From: Ursus arctos
Lineage: Eukaryota > Chordata > Mammalia > Carnivora > Ursidae
Direction: 5' to 3'
NCBI RefSeq assembly: GCF_023065955.2
Contig: NW_026622875.1
Location: 11,138,501 to 11,202,500 of the forward strand
DNA length: 64,000 bases
The position numbers and the translations under genes are program-made. The first letter of the stretch is position 1; each line of letters begins with the position of its first letter. Below are positions 45,970-58,509 of the stretch, piece by piece. The notes under the pieces are model-generated. The model was not told the origin of the DNA. It made no database searches and saw only the letters and a program-made list of their open reading frames with translations.

Positions 45970-46079
45970 AAGAAAGTAACCTAAAGACTAAGGCCAGGTC
46001 ATATGAGGCCAGGGGTACCAGATTCCCTAATGTGTCATATGTTTTCTTTTGTTTGTCATCTGTTTGCCATACTTGAGAC

Positions 46080-46840
46080 TCCAACAATATATTGGGTAAC
46101 TTTTCCTTACCCTCAGAACTCTGTAGATATTATTCTACTGTCTTCTGGCTTGAGCGTTGCTGTGACTAAATCTTCTGCCAGATGGGTTCCCTTTTGGACT
46201 GCCTCATCTCCAAAACCTTTGTTGATACTGTGATATTTCTGTCTATACATCTGAATAATTATTTATCCTCGAAGTTCACTAGCTTCACCAAGATATGCTC
46301 CAGGGTTGATGATTTTACATCAGTATTTTCTAGAGATGCTCTTTTAAGCTCCAAATTTAGCCCTTTTTTTTATTTTTGGAAAATATATTCTATTATATCA
46401 TTGTGTACATTTTCTATACTGCTATTATTTGATCTTCTCAACTTCATATTCATTAAATACTCTTAAGTTCTATTGTTTTCCATTACATCGTGTTTGTTAT
46501 CTTTCGTAAATGGAACGGTGTTACTGTTATTTTCGTCTGCTGATGGTGACTATCTTGAACCTTCCATCCATCCTTCTAGTTAGGTTTTAGCCATTACTAT
46601 TTCATTTCTTGCTTCTAGTTTATATATTAGCTTTATAGTAGAATAGTGTTTTGTCCTTATTTGACTGACTTAGTTCTGCATTATTCATCACATTCTGTTG
46701 GTGCAGTGTCTCATTTTATTTCATTGATTTCATTTTCTTTTTAAATTTTTTCTATATAAAAAAAAACAAATGTTGTGGAATATTTTCTTCTTTTCTCCAT
46801 ATTGGATTGTTTATCTGTCTTATGTAATTGAGTTTCTTTC
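46080..46840 (-). mobile_element. probable old L1 relic, antisense
   Basis: 'tattattctactgtcttctggcttgagcgttgc', 'gattttacatcagtattttctagagatg' and 'ttatttcattgatttcattttc' recall the antisense 3' region of old L1 elements. Related in type to 4080-5300. Frames at 46003-46466 are shadows. Confidence 0.5.
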
Positions 46841-47214
46841 CTCTATTTTCCTTCACTTGAATTTTTACATAGTTATCATGCTATTTCTCTTCATTTTATC
46901 ATATTTCACGGGGTCGACTCTATCCAAACTTTCTGTTTGCCCAGGTATAGAATGGATAACGAGTTCTAGACTCCCTTTACCTCATCTAGGCTCTATTGGT
47001 ATTCCTCTCAGAGCACCTGGTGTTGTATGTGTTTCTTAGCTTGTCTGTTACATGAGAGATGGGAGAGTAGGATTCAGTTAGGTATATGGGCAACTGTTGT
47101 TGGTCGTAGACCATGCCTCTGATATTTTGATAATTATGTTAAAAATCTTGTATTGGCATTTATCCTATTGTTTAAGTGCCTCTCTGTTTCTAAAGGAGCA
47201 CTGTATCATTCAGG
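46841..47214. other. unique non-coding DNA
   Basis: No recognised element. Confidence 0.35.
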
Positions 47215-47800
47215 GCTTACCCAGAGAAGCAAAATCATTAGGATATATATTTAGGATTTGGCTTTATGTCACTGGTTAAGCAGTATCTGAAAGGCTGTTT
47301 TCTTCACATCTGGTGCTGCAGTTTCATGTCTTCAGAGTAAACAGTTGAGAAGGGAATATAAATGTAAAGTGGATGAGACAAACAGCAAATGAGAACTCAA
47401 AATCCTGAGTTAAAACTCCCCAAGAAAGGACTGAAATCCATGTCAATTCCTATTGCCTCTAGTGTTGGTGGTGATGTGGGTATTTTGCAGAAGTCAGGCC
47501 GTTCCTTACAGAACTAAACACACACATATGGCCCAGGAGTCAGAGAAACAGAAGGAGAATGGAGGGGCAAATAGAACAATTGTAGGCTCAGCTGTACTTC
47601 ACACCAGTGAGACGAGTCAGCAAATCAGCAACATGTTTGAGCTACAAAATGGCTGCTGCTTCTCTTCCTTCTCAGTCTCCCAAGAATCTATCTCATGGAC
47701 TACCCTAACTGGAAACATACGGAAGGGAGTTCTGGGAAGTGTAGCTCAACCTAGCCAAGTAGACAAAACTGCAAAGGTACCCTTGGATTTTTTACTGTTA
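47215..47800 (+). repeat. ancient LTR-type interspersed repeat
   Basis: Begins 'atcattcagggcttacccagagaagcaaaatc' and ends 'agctcaacctagccaagtagac', the beginning and end of a common mammal-wide repeat ('cagggttctccagagaaacagaacc ... agcctagccaagttgacac'). The 123-codon frame 47453-47824 lies inside it and is therefore probably chance. Confidence 0.5.
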
Positions 47801-48848
47801 TCCTCAAATAAAGTCTTACCTTGAGGCCTTTTTGATCGACACAACCAGACCCAAGTTTTATTTCCTATTTCATTCACTTCTTCCCCAAAGTCAGTCAAGA
47901 ATGTGACAAAATCTAAGCAATCGTGATGTAAATTAAAGTCAGATTTGCATTTTCATGAGAAAATAAAGAGAATAGTTCTTATGATTTATTATATTCTATA
48001 TTTTGATTTGATGTTCAAATGCATACAAATTCACTCCAATGACAATTATTTTGTTCAGGGCTATCTATGAAGTTGGCATTAATATAACTGTCCTTTCCAT
48101 GTGCAAAGAGAAACAAAAAAAGAGGGTTTTAGCCAAACTTACCTTCACTGGGCTTTTTTTTTTTTTTTTTCTCAAAAGCTTTGTATAATCCTAAACTGCA
48201 AAGTCCTCATCAGAGAGCTTTCCTGAAGTTACCTTAGCTACCAAAAGCATTTTTACTCAACGGAAGGCCTTGAAATGACTCAGCCCCAGTTATTTCAAAA
48301 GCCACAATTAACATCCAACTGTGAAAAACACAATAGTGACTTAAAACAAAATTTAACTGGTGATGTAAAAACAAGAGCAAAACCTCATAATGGGGGGAAA
48401 AAAAAGAATTGCTGCCAAATGGCCAAAATATAAAGAAGTCCATGCACCTAATTTAGCCTATGACGGAAGAACATTGCTACTTCTGTCAAGAACCAAGAAC
48501 TTGCTTGATGGCAAATCTGTAAATTAAAAATCTAAACACATGAACTTTAGCATCTTGAATCACCCAATCTTTTCTCTGCTTGCCAGATTTGGCCATTATG
48601 AGTTGTTAGATGAATATGCATGGAAAATAAAACAATTTAAGAACCTAACTCTAGCTTCACTCTTGGTCGTTTGATTATGATGCTTGTGTATACTGTTTGC
48701 ATACTTTTTAACTTTGTGCTATAACACTATTTTCTATTAATTTGAAGTGGTCTCTGTTCTATTTTCTACATTTTGTGGAGAATGCCACAGCCAAGTCACT
48801 TCAGAATTGCCCAGTAGAGTATGTGAAGTTTCCCAAGAGAAGGCCTGG

Positions 48849-48851
<3 letters not shown>
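47801..48851. other. unique non-coding DNA
   Basis: No recognised element; a poly-T tract lies at about 48153-48170. Confidence 0.4.

Positions 48852-48891
<40 letters not shown>
48852..48891. repeat. (TG)n microsatellite
   Basis: About twenty uninterrupted TG units. It is followed by a short MIR-core-like phrase, 'tatctgtaaaatgagaataataatgcc' (48891-48918), so the repeat may have grown in an MIR. Confidence 0.95.
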
Positions 48892-48893
<2 letters not shown>

Positions 48894-48918
48894 CTGTAAA
48901 ATGAGAATAATAATGCCT

Positions 48919-50785
48919 ATATCTGATTATCCCACACATTTTTTTTGTTGTTCTTCAATGTGATATTTTTTAAGCTGCTCTGTAAAAATGAAAAGTGAAT
49001 CATCATGGCTAAGCTTGGACTGACTGTTTTTGAACCTTTGGAGAAGAGACCAACACAGCTCTTTAAAATTTAAGAGTTATCTCTTCTGAGAAGTGAAGAT
49101 TTGAATTTACATCTTCAGAGTCTCAATTGAACTAGTAAGTAGAATCCTCAGAAATATCTGGAAGACACTGAAATCAGTAATTTCCTACCAATCAACCCAT
49201 ACATTAAAAGAAAATGAGACTTACTTTGTAGTCAAGTTGGTGAATTTAGGACATTCAAGTAATTATCAAGTATGAGAATTGCATATTATTTTGCCTATTT
49301 TTTTCCTTTTGCATGAGATGAATTGTTAGAGTTGTTACCTTTTAGATTGTCATCCTAAAACAAGCCACATTGAACTATCTCTGTGGATTCGTTCCAGTGA
49401 TGCGAAAATCAAGTTCTTCGTGCACATAATGGAATGATAACTAAATAATTCCTGAGAAAGGCAACTGACATCAAATCTTAAAACATACTTTTCAAAAGGC
49501 TAGAAACCATGGTTGTTATAAAGGCATAAAATCAACATATGTCAAAAATTTTATTTTAATCATTAATTTTATTTAACTCATCAAATAATGAAGAAACCAA
49601 TAACACATTAAAACTGGTTCCACTGGTTTTCCAGGAAGCAAACAAACAAAAGCCCTGATTTGTAGTGTCTGCCAGTTTTTGTAGTATACGTACTCTCACC
49701 ATGACTGATTTTAAACTACCAAGGTGCAATCAATGAGGTTTCAAAATTCCTGTAAATTTAACAATTGGTTCTCATGAGCCAGTCTGAACTGGCTCCAGCT
49801 TACCACTGTTGTAGATATATGTGCAATTTAATAAAGGAATGTTAAGGTATGTAGATTATGCAACTGGTTAATGTCTCAAGGAGAAATAAACTTTAAGAGT
49901 TATTTTCCACCAAAAAGAAATTATTTGCATCTCTGCTGAACAAAATCTATAACTTAACCTCTGCCCTTATAGAGTCATAAAATAGCCCAGTCAGTGAAGT
50001 CAGCCCAATGCTTCATTGGAAGAACACCTAATAATTTCTTTTGTCTTTTCCAGGTTATGAATAATATTTTCTGATACAACAGGTTGTTAAATCTATAATG
50101 AATTAATGTACCTCTGACTCATTTTAGAAGTGTAAGTTCATTTGCTATGCTGTGAGGTACTTGGAAGGGAGGAAATCTTTTTTAGTCCTTGTTTCCGTAG
50201 CCCTCAGCAAGTATCTGGGGCCCTGGAACTTCTCCATAAATATTTGGTAAATTAATGGGTATAATTTTGTATGGGAAAAGTAGATGCTAATTTCTGAAAA
50301 AGGAACAATCTCTTCCTCATTCTTCTCCCTCCTTTTTCAATCCCTGCCAAGAAATAGGACTGAACCCAGTTATGGGAAATAAATGTTCTCTGGTGTCGAG
50401 GGAAACTTTAAAGGCAATGAAAGCAAACATTTTTAAATGCAATGAAAAACATGGGATAAATGGTGAAAATAGGAGGTCATAAAATGTTATAACAATTTAA
50501 ACTTATTATTGAAGCAGTTCTTTGAGTTTTGACTTTGATTTATCATGGGAGTATAATATATAGTGAGATTAAAATAGAAATTATACTTCTTAATGGGACA
50601 AGGCAGTTGAGGATTAAATTAACAAAAGAAGACCATTTCTTGGCCCAGAGTTGAAACGCAGTGGATACCACGCTTATTATAACTAAAACTAAATAATAAA
50701 AACACAAAGCTTGAGTGGGTTGTAACCTGTTACATTAAGTGATCACTGATAAATGTAATCTAAAGAAATGATGAGAGAGTGAAGA
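48919..50785. other. unique non-coding DNA
   Basis: About 1.9 kb without a recognised repeat or open frame, the cleanest repeat-free interval in the second half of the window. Confidence 0.45.
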
Positions 50786-50789
50786 CATT

Positions 50790-51130
50790 AGTACAGTAGT
50801 TGGTACTGTGGTCCACCCATTCATTTACCAAAAATGTATTTAATGCATACTGTATGCCAGGTATCATTTTAGTGTTAGAGATACAGTAGTGAATAAAAAA
50901 AAAAAAAAGATAAGGTTTCTGTTTTTGTAGAATTTACTTGTTAGTGTGAGCATATACAAAGTTTCAGAAGCTGAGGACAATCCAGAAGGCTCTGAGAAGG
51001 GTGTGAATGAGTCCTGTTATGTAGGAGAATCGAGAGGGTGGTTTCTGAGAGGCCAAGTGAAGAAGTATTTCAAGGAAGAAGGTGTGCGCAACCAGCTACA
51101 TCTAATGCAGTCACTAGGTTGAACAAGAAA
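50790..51130 (-). repeat. L2 3' relic, antisense
   Basis: 'attcatttaccaaaaatgtatttaatgcatactgtatgccaggtatcattttag', 'gatacagtagtgaataaa', 'gagaggccaagtgaagaag' follow reversed L2. An A run at 50898-50911 is internal. Confidence 0.65.
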
Positions 51131-51639
51131 TGACTGAAAACTGAGAAATTTTATTTAACAATGTGGAGGTCTTTGTTGAATTGACAAGAGGACTTTTGGT
51201 GGAGTAGAGATTATTCCTTATTGGAATGTTCACAAGAGAACGAACGGGAGAAGTGGAGACAGTTAGTTTGGGCAACTCTTTTCAGAGTTTTGCTTTGAAG
51301 TGAAACAGAGAAAACAAAAGATCAGAGTGTGATGTCAGGACAAAGGACAAGGGACTTTCTTTGTATTTATTTTTTAATTGAATAAAATGGGGATATTACA
51401 TGTTTAGATTTTGAGGTGAATGGCCCTCTGGAGAAGGAAAGGTGATGATGCAGGAAAAAAAGACACAAAGCCTATGGGAAAACGGGGGAGGGGATGGAAT
51501 GTAGTACAACACAGGTTATGAATGCATTTGCTTGTCTACAGTCTTCAGGGATTAAAAAATATTATAGTTATAGAGTTATTAGTATAAATACAATACATTT
51601 GTATTTTTGAAAACAGTAATCCATGTATTATTGTGAACC
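51131..51639. other. unique non-coding DNA
   Basis: No recognised element. Confidence 0.35.
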
Positions 51640-53101
51640 CTAAAGTTTGAGCTATTTTGATATTTTTATTGTCAAAGTAGAGAAGAGTACACAAGATAAA
51701 CATATAGAACCAAAAGATTTATTACCATTTAGGTCAAGAAATAGAATACTGACAGCAACCGGAAGTAACCACTGTGCCCTTTCCCAACCATATGCCCTCT
51801 TCTCTCCAAAAGTCACCACTGTCCTGACTTTAATGGTAATCATTTCCTTGCATTTCTTTATAGTTTAATCACCCAGTATGAATCACCAAATACTATAATT
51901 TAGTTTTCATCTTCTTTAAAGATTTTAAATCAGTGGAATCAACGTGTATGTACTCTTTTTTATATGGTTTCTCTCACTTTATGTTTTTGGGATTCATCCA
52001 TGCTGTTTCTGTAGATTGTTCATCACCATTGCTTTTTAGTACTTCATTGGATGTCGTAAGTGTTATCTCCTTTCTGTTGCTTAAGGATATTTATTATTTT
52101 TTTTCTTTTTATGAATAGTACTTCTATGAACAGTCTTGCACTTGTGTCCCAAAATGTGTTTGCTTTTGAAACTGGGATGTATTTAGGTATAAAATTGCTG
52201 GGTTGTAGGGTTTCTGTATCTTCAATTTTGGTAAAAAATGCCTGAGCCTTGTCTAAAATGGTTGTACCAAGTTACATGCTCATCAGCATCTGTGTGAAAG
52301 TTCCTATTGTGCCATATTCTCTCAGACACTGTATTGCCAGTCCTTTTATTGAGTCCTTTTACTGGATGAGAACAAGTATCACATTGTGATTTTAAACTGT
52401 ATTTTTCTGATGATTAATGAAGTTGCTCATCTTTTCATATGTTTATTTTCCACTTAATGAAAAGCATTTTCTCTTGATAGTGTTTTATATGAAAAGAACT
52501 TTGTAATTTTAATGTGGCCATATTTATCCATCTTTTTCTTTATAAGTAATTACTTTTATGTCCTAAAACGTCTTTTCCAACCCAGATACCATCAAAGATA
52601 TTCTTTTATGTTATCTTTTGAAGCTTTATTGTTTCATCTGTCACACTTCAATCATTAATGCCTCTGGACTTATAAATAGTATCAATATAGTGTGTTTACA
52701 GTGTAAAGTACTAGTCAAATTTCTTTTTTTCAATGTGGATATTCAATAAACTAAGTATCACCTATTGAATACAATACCTGTATCTTTTACTGCTACTCCG
52801 CAGTGACATCTTTGTCATACACCAAGTATTCATTACAGGTATACATGTATTTCTGTATTTCATATTGGATTCTGATTACCTCTTTATCAATTCTTTTACA
52901 AAAACCATGATTTCAGGGCACCTGGGTGGCTCAGTTGGTTAAGGCTCCAACTCTTGATTTCAGCTCAGGTCATGATGTCAGAATTGTGAGATCGAGCCCT
53001 GAGTCGGGCTCTGCACTGAGCATGGAGCCTGCTTAAAATTCTCTCTCTCTCTCTCTGACCCTCCCCTGGCTTGTGCATGCATGCCCTCTCTCTCTCTCTC
53101 T

Positions 53102-53139
<38 letters not shown>

Positions 53140-53260
53140 CGAGAAAACCCGAATCAAAAACAAAAAAACATGATTTTTTAGTTACTGTAGCTTTATAACA
53201 AATCTTGACATTCAGTATAGGAATACTTTTCATGATTTTTTCTATTTTAAGAATGCCTCA
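51640..53260 (-). mobile_element. old L1 relic (3' part), antisense, split by a SINE
   Basis: 'gaccactgtgccc'-type text near 51770 ('taaccactgtgccctttcc'), 'gggattcatccatgctgtttc', 'ttgctgggttgtagggtttctg', 'agttacatgctcatcagcatctg' and 'gatgattaatgaagttgctcatcttttcatatg' are the standard antisense 3' UTR phrases. After the SINE it continues 'gttactgtagctttataacaaatcttgac'. Short frames on both strands are shadows. Confidence 0.7.
52917..53162 (+). mobile_element. CAN-SINE with internal (CT)n and (CA)n
   Basis: 'gggcacctgggtggctcagttgg' head, 'catgatgtcagaattgtgagatcgagccc' core, CT-rich 3' part, then (CA)n of about 16 units at 53104-53137. The word aaaa(c/a)catgattt flanks it (about 52902 and 53164), supporting insertion into the L1. 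Confidence 0.9.
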
Positions 53261-53420
53261 ACTATTCTCTACTGCATATTTATGAATTTAAATATCTTCA
53301 CTATTTTTTACTAGTAAAGAATGTCTTTAATTATTTATCATACCTGCTCACTAACTCAAACATGCCAGTTTCTAGGTTATCGACAGAAGGATTGATCCTA
53401 TTCCACCAATACAAAAAGTG

Positions 53421-53436
53421 CATATATATATATATC

Positions 53437-53480
<44 letters not shown>

Positions 53481-53565
53481 GAATTTTTATATATGTGTGT
53501 GTATTTATATGAATATACATGCATATATATGACAGATTTATATTATATACATATATATCATGTGT
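53421..53565. repeat. (TA)n-rich tract
   Basis: Alternating TA runs at 53421-53477, then TG/TA mixtures and ATATAC words to about 53565. The frame 53418-53654 (mostly Tyr/Ile) is a translation of this tract. Confidence 0.92.
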
Positions 53566-54370
53566 ATGACATATTTTTTAATGCCCAGAATACTTCAGAC
53601 ACCATTAGTAAAAGCTATAGTTTTTTTAATATCAAATTATTATTTTTGACTTAGAAACTTAAGGTCTCATATTTTCTTTTTTCTTGTGTCAGCTTCCTAA
53701 TATTTCACCATCTATAAAGAAGCTTTTCTTTTTTCTTTAAAGAGAAAAAAACAAGTCTGATTACTAGCTTATCTTAAGGAAGAGGACCTAATGTTGATAA
53801 TATTTGTGTAGAAATGAAAAAAGGGAAAGATAAGTACAATGTCTGCAATGCCCCTCTTTCAGTTTAAGGTAGGGGTGTTGGGTGCTTTCTGCCTTGACTT
53901 AGAAACTCATCATGAGGACATAAAAGGCTCTTTTGTGAACTTAGCTGTGAATTGTGGCACTCTAGTAGGTTTTGTTCTCGGTCACACAGACACAGGTACA
54001 CGCATGCATCCTAAAGGGGAAAAAATGTGAATTTGGTGGTTTGACTTCAGTATTTACTCTGTGCTCTCTATTTCAGCCCTCTCATGCCTACTTCCCTTCT
54101 TCATCCCAAAGCATCCTATAAGCCCCAGTGCCCACCTGAGTGCCCAGTCCATGTTATTTACCTCTCTCTCCTTCCCTGGCACCACACTGGTACCAAGGCA
54201 TCCTGCCATGATAGCAACAGCTGGCAGTGCTTGCACTTTATAGCAGATACAAGTCTCAGCCTTCAGCCTTTGGCCCTGACTCTGACTACAATTCCGTGAG
54301 TAACAATAAAAGAGATAAAAAAGAAGTAGCACCTCCCTACCTCTATAAACTCTTCTTTCTTTTTCTCTTT
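53566..54370. other. unique non-coding DNA
   Basis: 54060-54300 is less AT-rich and open in several frames on both strands, but no domain or splice-flanked exon could be supported. Confidence 0.4.
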
Positions 54371-54554
54371 TTTAAGATTTTACTTAGTTTTTTGACAGAG
54401 AGGGAGAGCACACAAGCAGGGGGAGCAGCAGGCAGAGGGAGAAGCAGGCTCCCTGCTGAGTAGGAAGCCAAGGCAGAACTCGATCCCAGGACGCTGGGAT
54501 CGTGACCTGAGCCGAAGGCAGATGCTTAACAGACTGAGCCACCCAGGCGCCCCC
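54371..54554 (-). mobile_element. CAN-SINE, antisense
   Basis: 'taagattttacttagttttttgacagagaggg' to 'agccacccaggcgcccc'. Complete at the head. A diverged CT-rich flanking repeat is possible but not convincing. Overlapping short frames are shadows. Confidence 0.93.
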
Positions 54555-54891
54555 TCCTTCTCTCTTTTTAAAATTCCTTGCCTCCATCTCATTGAGTTGG
54601 TAAATCAGTTATTGAGTACAGTAAAATTATATCTAAAATATGAACAAGGGGATTCTGAGTGTGTTCCAGATGAGATCCTCCTTAAGTAAATGAATATGTT
54701 TTGTCTTTTATAGTTTAGCTGGCCTGGGATCTTTCTGCTTTTCTGTGTTTTGGAAGTTTGAGGTTACCAGGTAGTTGGTCTCTTGATCAGTTGGTCCTTA
54801 GATAATATTAACATGTTAGACTTTGAATATCTATTTCATAGGGCTTTGGAAACAATGTGATTTGTGAACCAAGTAAACAAAACAGGGATTA

Positions 54892-54933
54892 ACTGACATT
54901 TCTAATCATGAGAAACTGACATTTCTAATCATG
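54892..54933 (+). repeat. 23-bp tandem microduplication
   Basis: actgacatttctaatcatg occurs at 54892-54910 and again at 54915-54933, identical, giving two copies of a 23-bp unit in otherwise unique DNA. Confidence 0.92.
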
Positions 54934-55077
54934 TTTCAAGGAGAAATAACTTAAACTCAAAATATATTTAAAATATCGATTTTTTGGCAGTTCTTTGTAT
55001 CAGTGTTTTGAAGTGATTTGTCCTAATAAAGCCTGCCCCTATCCTATAATTATTTTATTTTACTTTTTAAATTTTTT

Positions 55078-55271
55078 AAAAACAATTTTATTGAATTTTT
55101 AGAGAGAGAATATGCGAGAATGAATGGAAGTGGGGAGGGGCAGAGAGAGAGAGGGAGAGGGAGAATCCCAAGCAGGTTCCACGCTTAGCTCAGAGCCCGA
55201 TGTGGAGCCTGAACTCACAACCCTGAGACCATGACCTGAGCTGAAATCAAGAGTTGGATGCTTAGCCCCCT
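55078..55271 (-). mobile_element. CAN-SINE, antisense, older, head truncated
   Basis: 'acaattttattgaatttttagagagag', GA-rich block, reversed core 'gaccatgacctgagctgaaatc', ending 'gttggatgcttagccccct'. The final head bases (gagccacccaggcgcccc) are lost or replaced. Confidence 0.87.
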
Positions 55272-56265
55272 AACAATCATTTTAAAGCACAATTTAGTCT
55301 TTTAGAAATTTCTGAAAGTAAATAGAATATAATAGTGGGGAATAAGCCTGTCAAAATTAAAATGATAAATATTTTCTTTTTTTAGAGCAAAAGCTCTGAG
55401 TTTATCTGAATTTAAAACGTCTCAAACATGGCATGTGACTACATTTTCATTTCCCAAATGTTAGCTAGATTATCCTGTAGATTCCCAGGGATGAGTTTAA
55501 AGCAAAATACCATCTCCTTGGTATTTCTACGTGAGGGACTTTGAAAATGATTAGACATCATCAAAGTTTTCAGATACAGGTTTTGGGAAAGTTATGAATA
55601 CTATACACCAAAAGAAGTACTGGCTTATATAAAAGAAGTCTTCATAATTTCTAATGACCTAGTTTGATGTAAGGGCCATTTACTTTACCTCACCTTCTGG
55701 CTAAAACTCAGTTTCTTATATGTGATGTTATTTGTTTCTAGAATCATAATAGATGGGTATTCTCCTTTCAGAGTTTGAAAAGGAAGCAATTATTGTAATG
55801 TTATGGCTGAGATCCAGTAGGTTTTTTAATTCGGGAAGGAACTGGTGCTCGGAAGGGAAAATATCGATGCTTTCTTCAAACCTGCATAGATCTAAGTATG
55901 TTGTGATATGAAGGAAGCCCATTTTAGTTGAAATAAAGTATCTCATATTCAGAAAGCCCATTTAAAAAAATCACGATTTCATCACTTACTAGTTTGGTTG
56001 CATTAGGAGTTTTAGTGGCTTTCTAAAAGTCTTGATTTTTCACGTTGTAATGTGAATTACTACAACCTGTGTCATAGAAAACCACACAGATTATGGCATT
56101 GTAGAGTGTCTTAAATAACATGCCAGTCACAAGTGAATTTAGTAAACGTGTTTAAGAATGACCTGTGCTGCCAGCAGTGACTCTCAAGAGTAAATGTTTT
56201 ATTAGGTTCTTAAAAGGTAACTAGTTACACACAATCAAGGCTTAAGTCATTCCTGTTTGTGGTAA
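55272..56265. other. unique non-coding DNA
   Basis: No recognised element. Confidence 0.4.
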
Positions 56266-56269
56266 CAAC

Positions 56270-56680
56270 AATAAACTTCACCAAGCACTCCACTTACTTC
56301 CATGTATTTCCTGGTGTCCTTGCAGTTGGGTAGAGCCTTGTGATTAGTTCTGGCCAAGGAAATGTTAGCTGGGTGACCTGTGTGACTGCCAGGGATGAAG
56401 CAGTGAAAAAACGGAAAGATTCAGGACTTTCCAGCTTCTCTTGGCCATGCCATAGTAACTAAGATTACTGGGTTTTAGATGGTGAAGCTGCATGATGGGG
56501 GAGTCCCTGAGTCCCTGCCTGACGATGTGGAATTGAGTCCCACACCAAACTGCAATGAATATGTAGTGTGAGCAGGAAATCAGCCTTTGCTTTGTTAATC
56601 CATTAGGATTTAGGGCTTGATTTATTACGATGGCATAAAATGGCCCATTGTGAGTAATACCCTGGTTTAGAGTGGCCACC
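56270..56680 (+). repeat. ancient interspersed repeat, same type as 10100-10490
   Basis: 'ccttgcagttgggtagagccttgtgattagttctggccaagg', 'gatggtgaagctgcatgatgg' and the 3' phrase 'gagcaggaaatcagcc ... taatccattaggatttaggg'. It shares the 3' phrase with the 10.1 kb copy. The 104-codon reverse frame is a shadow. Confidence 0.55.
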
Positions 56681-57179
56681 TTTTCACATATATTTTCCCT
56701 TATAAGTTGTTAAATTTAATTAATGGATTTTTGTTAAGAATTAGATTATATGCACTGAGATTTCCAGATTAACAAAATTATGGAATAGTTATTAAGTATT
56801 ATTCTGTAAGCTTTCATGTAACATTAACATGCTCAAAGGTCAGTGAAAATGAGGGTTAAGATCAGTAAAACCTATAAGCACATCCTTGAGCACATTAATG
56901 ACATCTGTGTGCATACTAACACTGACAAAATAGGTTGGTTGCTAAAATTTATGGTTATATTTTGAGTTTGCATAGCATTTTGTAAAGTACCCCGTTCACT
57001 ACTTACATTCAGATAAAATTCTGGATCCAAGTGATGCTGAATTCTGTGGAGACACATCTAAGAATAGCATATTGAATTGTAAGTGGACTTGAACTTCAAT
57101 TTTAAGTAGTTAAAATACTCTTCCTGGAAGCAAAAAGGACCCTCAAAATACCTATTGTATTTATAAAAAGATAAAATTT
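56681..57179. other. unique AT-rich DNA
   Basis: No recognised element. Confidence 0.35.
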
Positions 57180-57345
57180 CCATTAATACTTAAAGAAGGC
57201 TTCAAAGCAACTCAGAAACATTAATTAACTGAGCATCGGAGCATGCCTATGAAGTAGGAAGAAACTATTTGTACCCTTTTTAGGCCAAGAAAAGGCAGAG
57301 GGTTGTAACTAGTTCACCTGAAGATAATCAATTTAGTAGTAAGAT
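57180..57345 (-). repeat. MIR-like fragment, antisense
   Basis: 'catgcctatgaagtaggaagaaactatttgtaccc', 'gccaagaaaaggcagagggttgtaactagttcacc' resemble reversed MIR ('ctatgaggtaggtactattatcccc ... aggttaagtaacttgccc'). Confidence 0.55.
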
Positions 57346-57409
57346 GAATAGGCTTTTATTTCTAGAAATTAGAGCCCATGGGGTCTTCCAACAGAAGATA
57401 GGAGTGCTG

Positions 57410-57605
57410 ACTGCACCAGAGAAACCTGATCTCTTGTCCCAACCCTGTTCCACTTATTTCCAATGTGATCTCGGACAAATTTACTTCCGTGTAAATAGAA
57501 TAATTATATCTTAAAAGGTAACATAAGACTTAAATGGCAATGTAAACAAAGCATTTCACATAGTGACTGACCCATTGCAGGCATATTGTAAATGGAGTAT
57601 CTCAT
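57410..57605 (+). repeat. MIR fragment
   Basis: 'tccacttatttccaatgtgatctcggacaaatttacttcc', 'taaatagaataattatatc', 'cacatagtgactgacccattgcaggcatattgtaaatgg' follow forward MIR. Confidence 0.55.
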
Positions 57606-58254
57606 CTTTTATTTATTTACCATTTATTCCATTAAGAGAGCTAATGAGTTCACTTTCGAGGGTACAAAGCAATCAAAACAGATGTCATCATTTTAGCCAT
57701 CACGTTGCTCAGTTGATGCTGTTCTGAATGTACATGTGAACTATTTATTTAACAAACTGCACTATCTTAGGGTCCACCAGGTTTTACAGTTCTTCTCATA
57801 TCTGATCCAGAGTCTCTGAACCAAAAGGAATCACTTTCAATTTACTGAGGATTAAGACAGACTTCCAGTTTGAAAGCAACAGCGAATCTGTAAAGATGCT
57901 TTAGAATTGTTGCCACGAATTGTTTATTTTACAATTCTATCCTTGATTTAAAACTCACATTATGGACTCAGGATCCCCATATGAAGAATCCTCAAAAGTC
58001 GAATTCCTTATTTGCTACATTGTTATTCTAGAGATACAAGCTAAATAACTCCCAGTGATGAAGTTACATTTTCAGGACTGGTTAGTTTAGGCATAATGCT
58101 GGGATATGGAAGGAAGAAACACTTTTTGTGACAGAAGTCATCTACTCTAACAGTAGAGTAGGAAAAAGAATTTAGTGGCATTTTGTTTTAGGCTTTAGGA
58201 AATCTTTCAGGCTATACATACTGTAATTGTATTGTAATTTTTATTTGAAGGGAA
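57606..58254. other. unique non-coding DNA
   Basis: No recognised element. Confidence 0.4.
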
Positions 58255-58301
58255 ATTAAAAAATTTTTAAACTTTCTAAATTAAAAAATATTTTAGTTGA
58301 G

Positions 58302-58497
58302 TGGTGCCTGGGTGGCTGTCATTAAGCATCTGCCTTCAGTTCAGGACATGATCCCAGCGTTCTGGAATCGAGCCTCGCATCGGGCTCCCTGCTCAGTGGG
58401 AAGCCTGCTTCTCCCTCTCCCACTCCCCCTGCTTGTGTTCCCTCTCTCCTTGCCTCTCTCTCTGTCAAATAAATAAATAAAATCTTTTTTAAAAATA
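58302..58497 (+). mobile_element. CAN-SINE, forward member of an inverted pair
   Basis: 'ggtgcctgggtggctg', 'gacatgatcccagcgttctgg', 'caaataaataaataaaatctttt'. Flanking word tagttga(a)g at about 58293 and 58496. Confidence 0.93.
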
Positions 58498-58509
58498 GTT
58501 GAAGTATAC

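Noticed and set aside
47453..47824. 123-codon plus-strand frame
   Set aside because: Lies inside an old mammal-wide repeat (47215-47800).
53421..53477. Long (TA)n tract as a possible replication origin or scaffold site
   Set aside because: Simple dinucleotide expansion with no supporting features.
56365..56679. 104-codon minus-strand frame
   Set aside because: Antisense of an ancient interspersed repeat; no domain.
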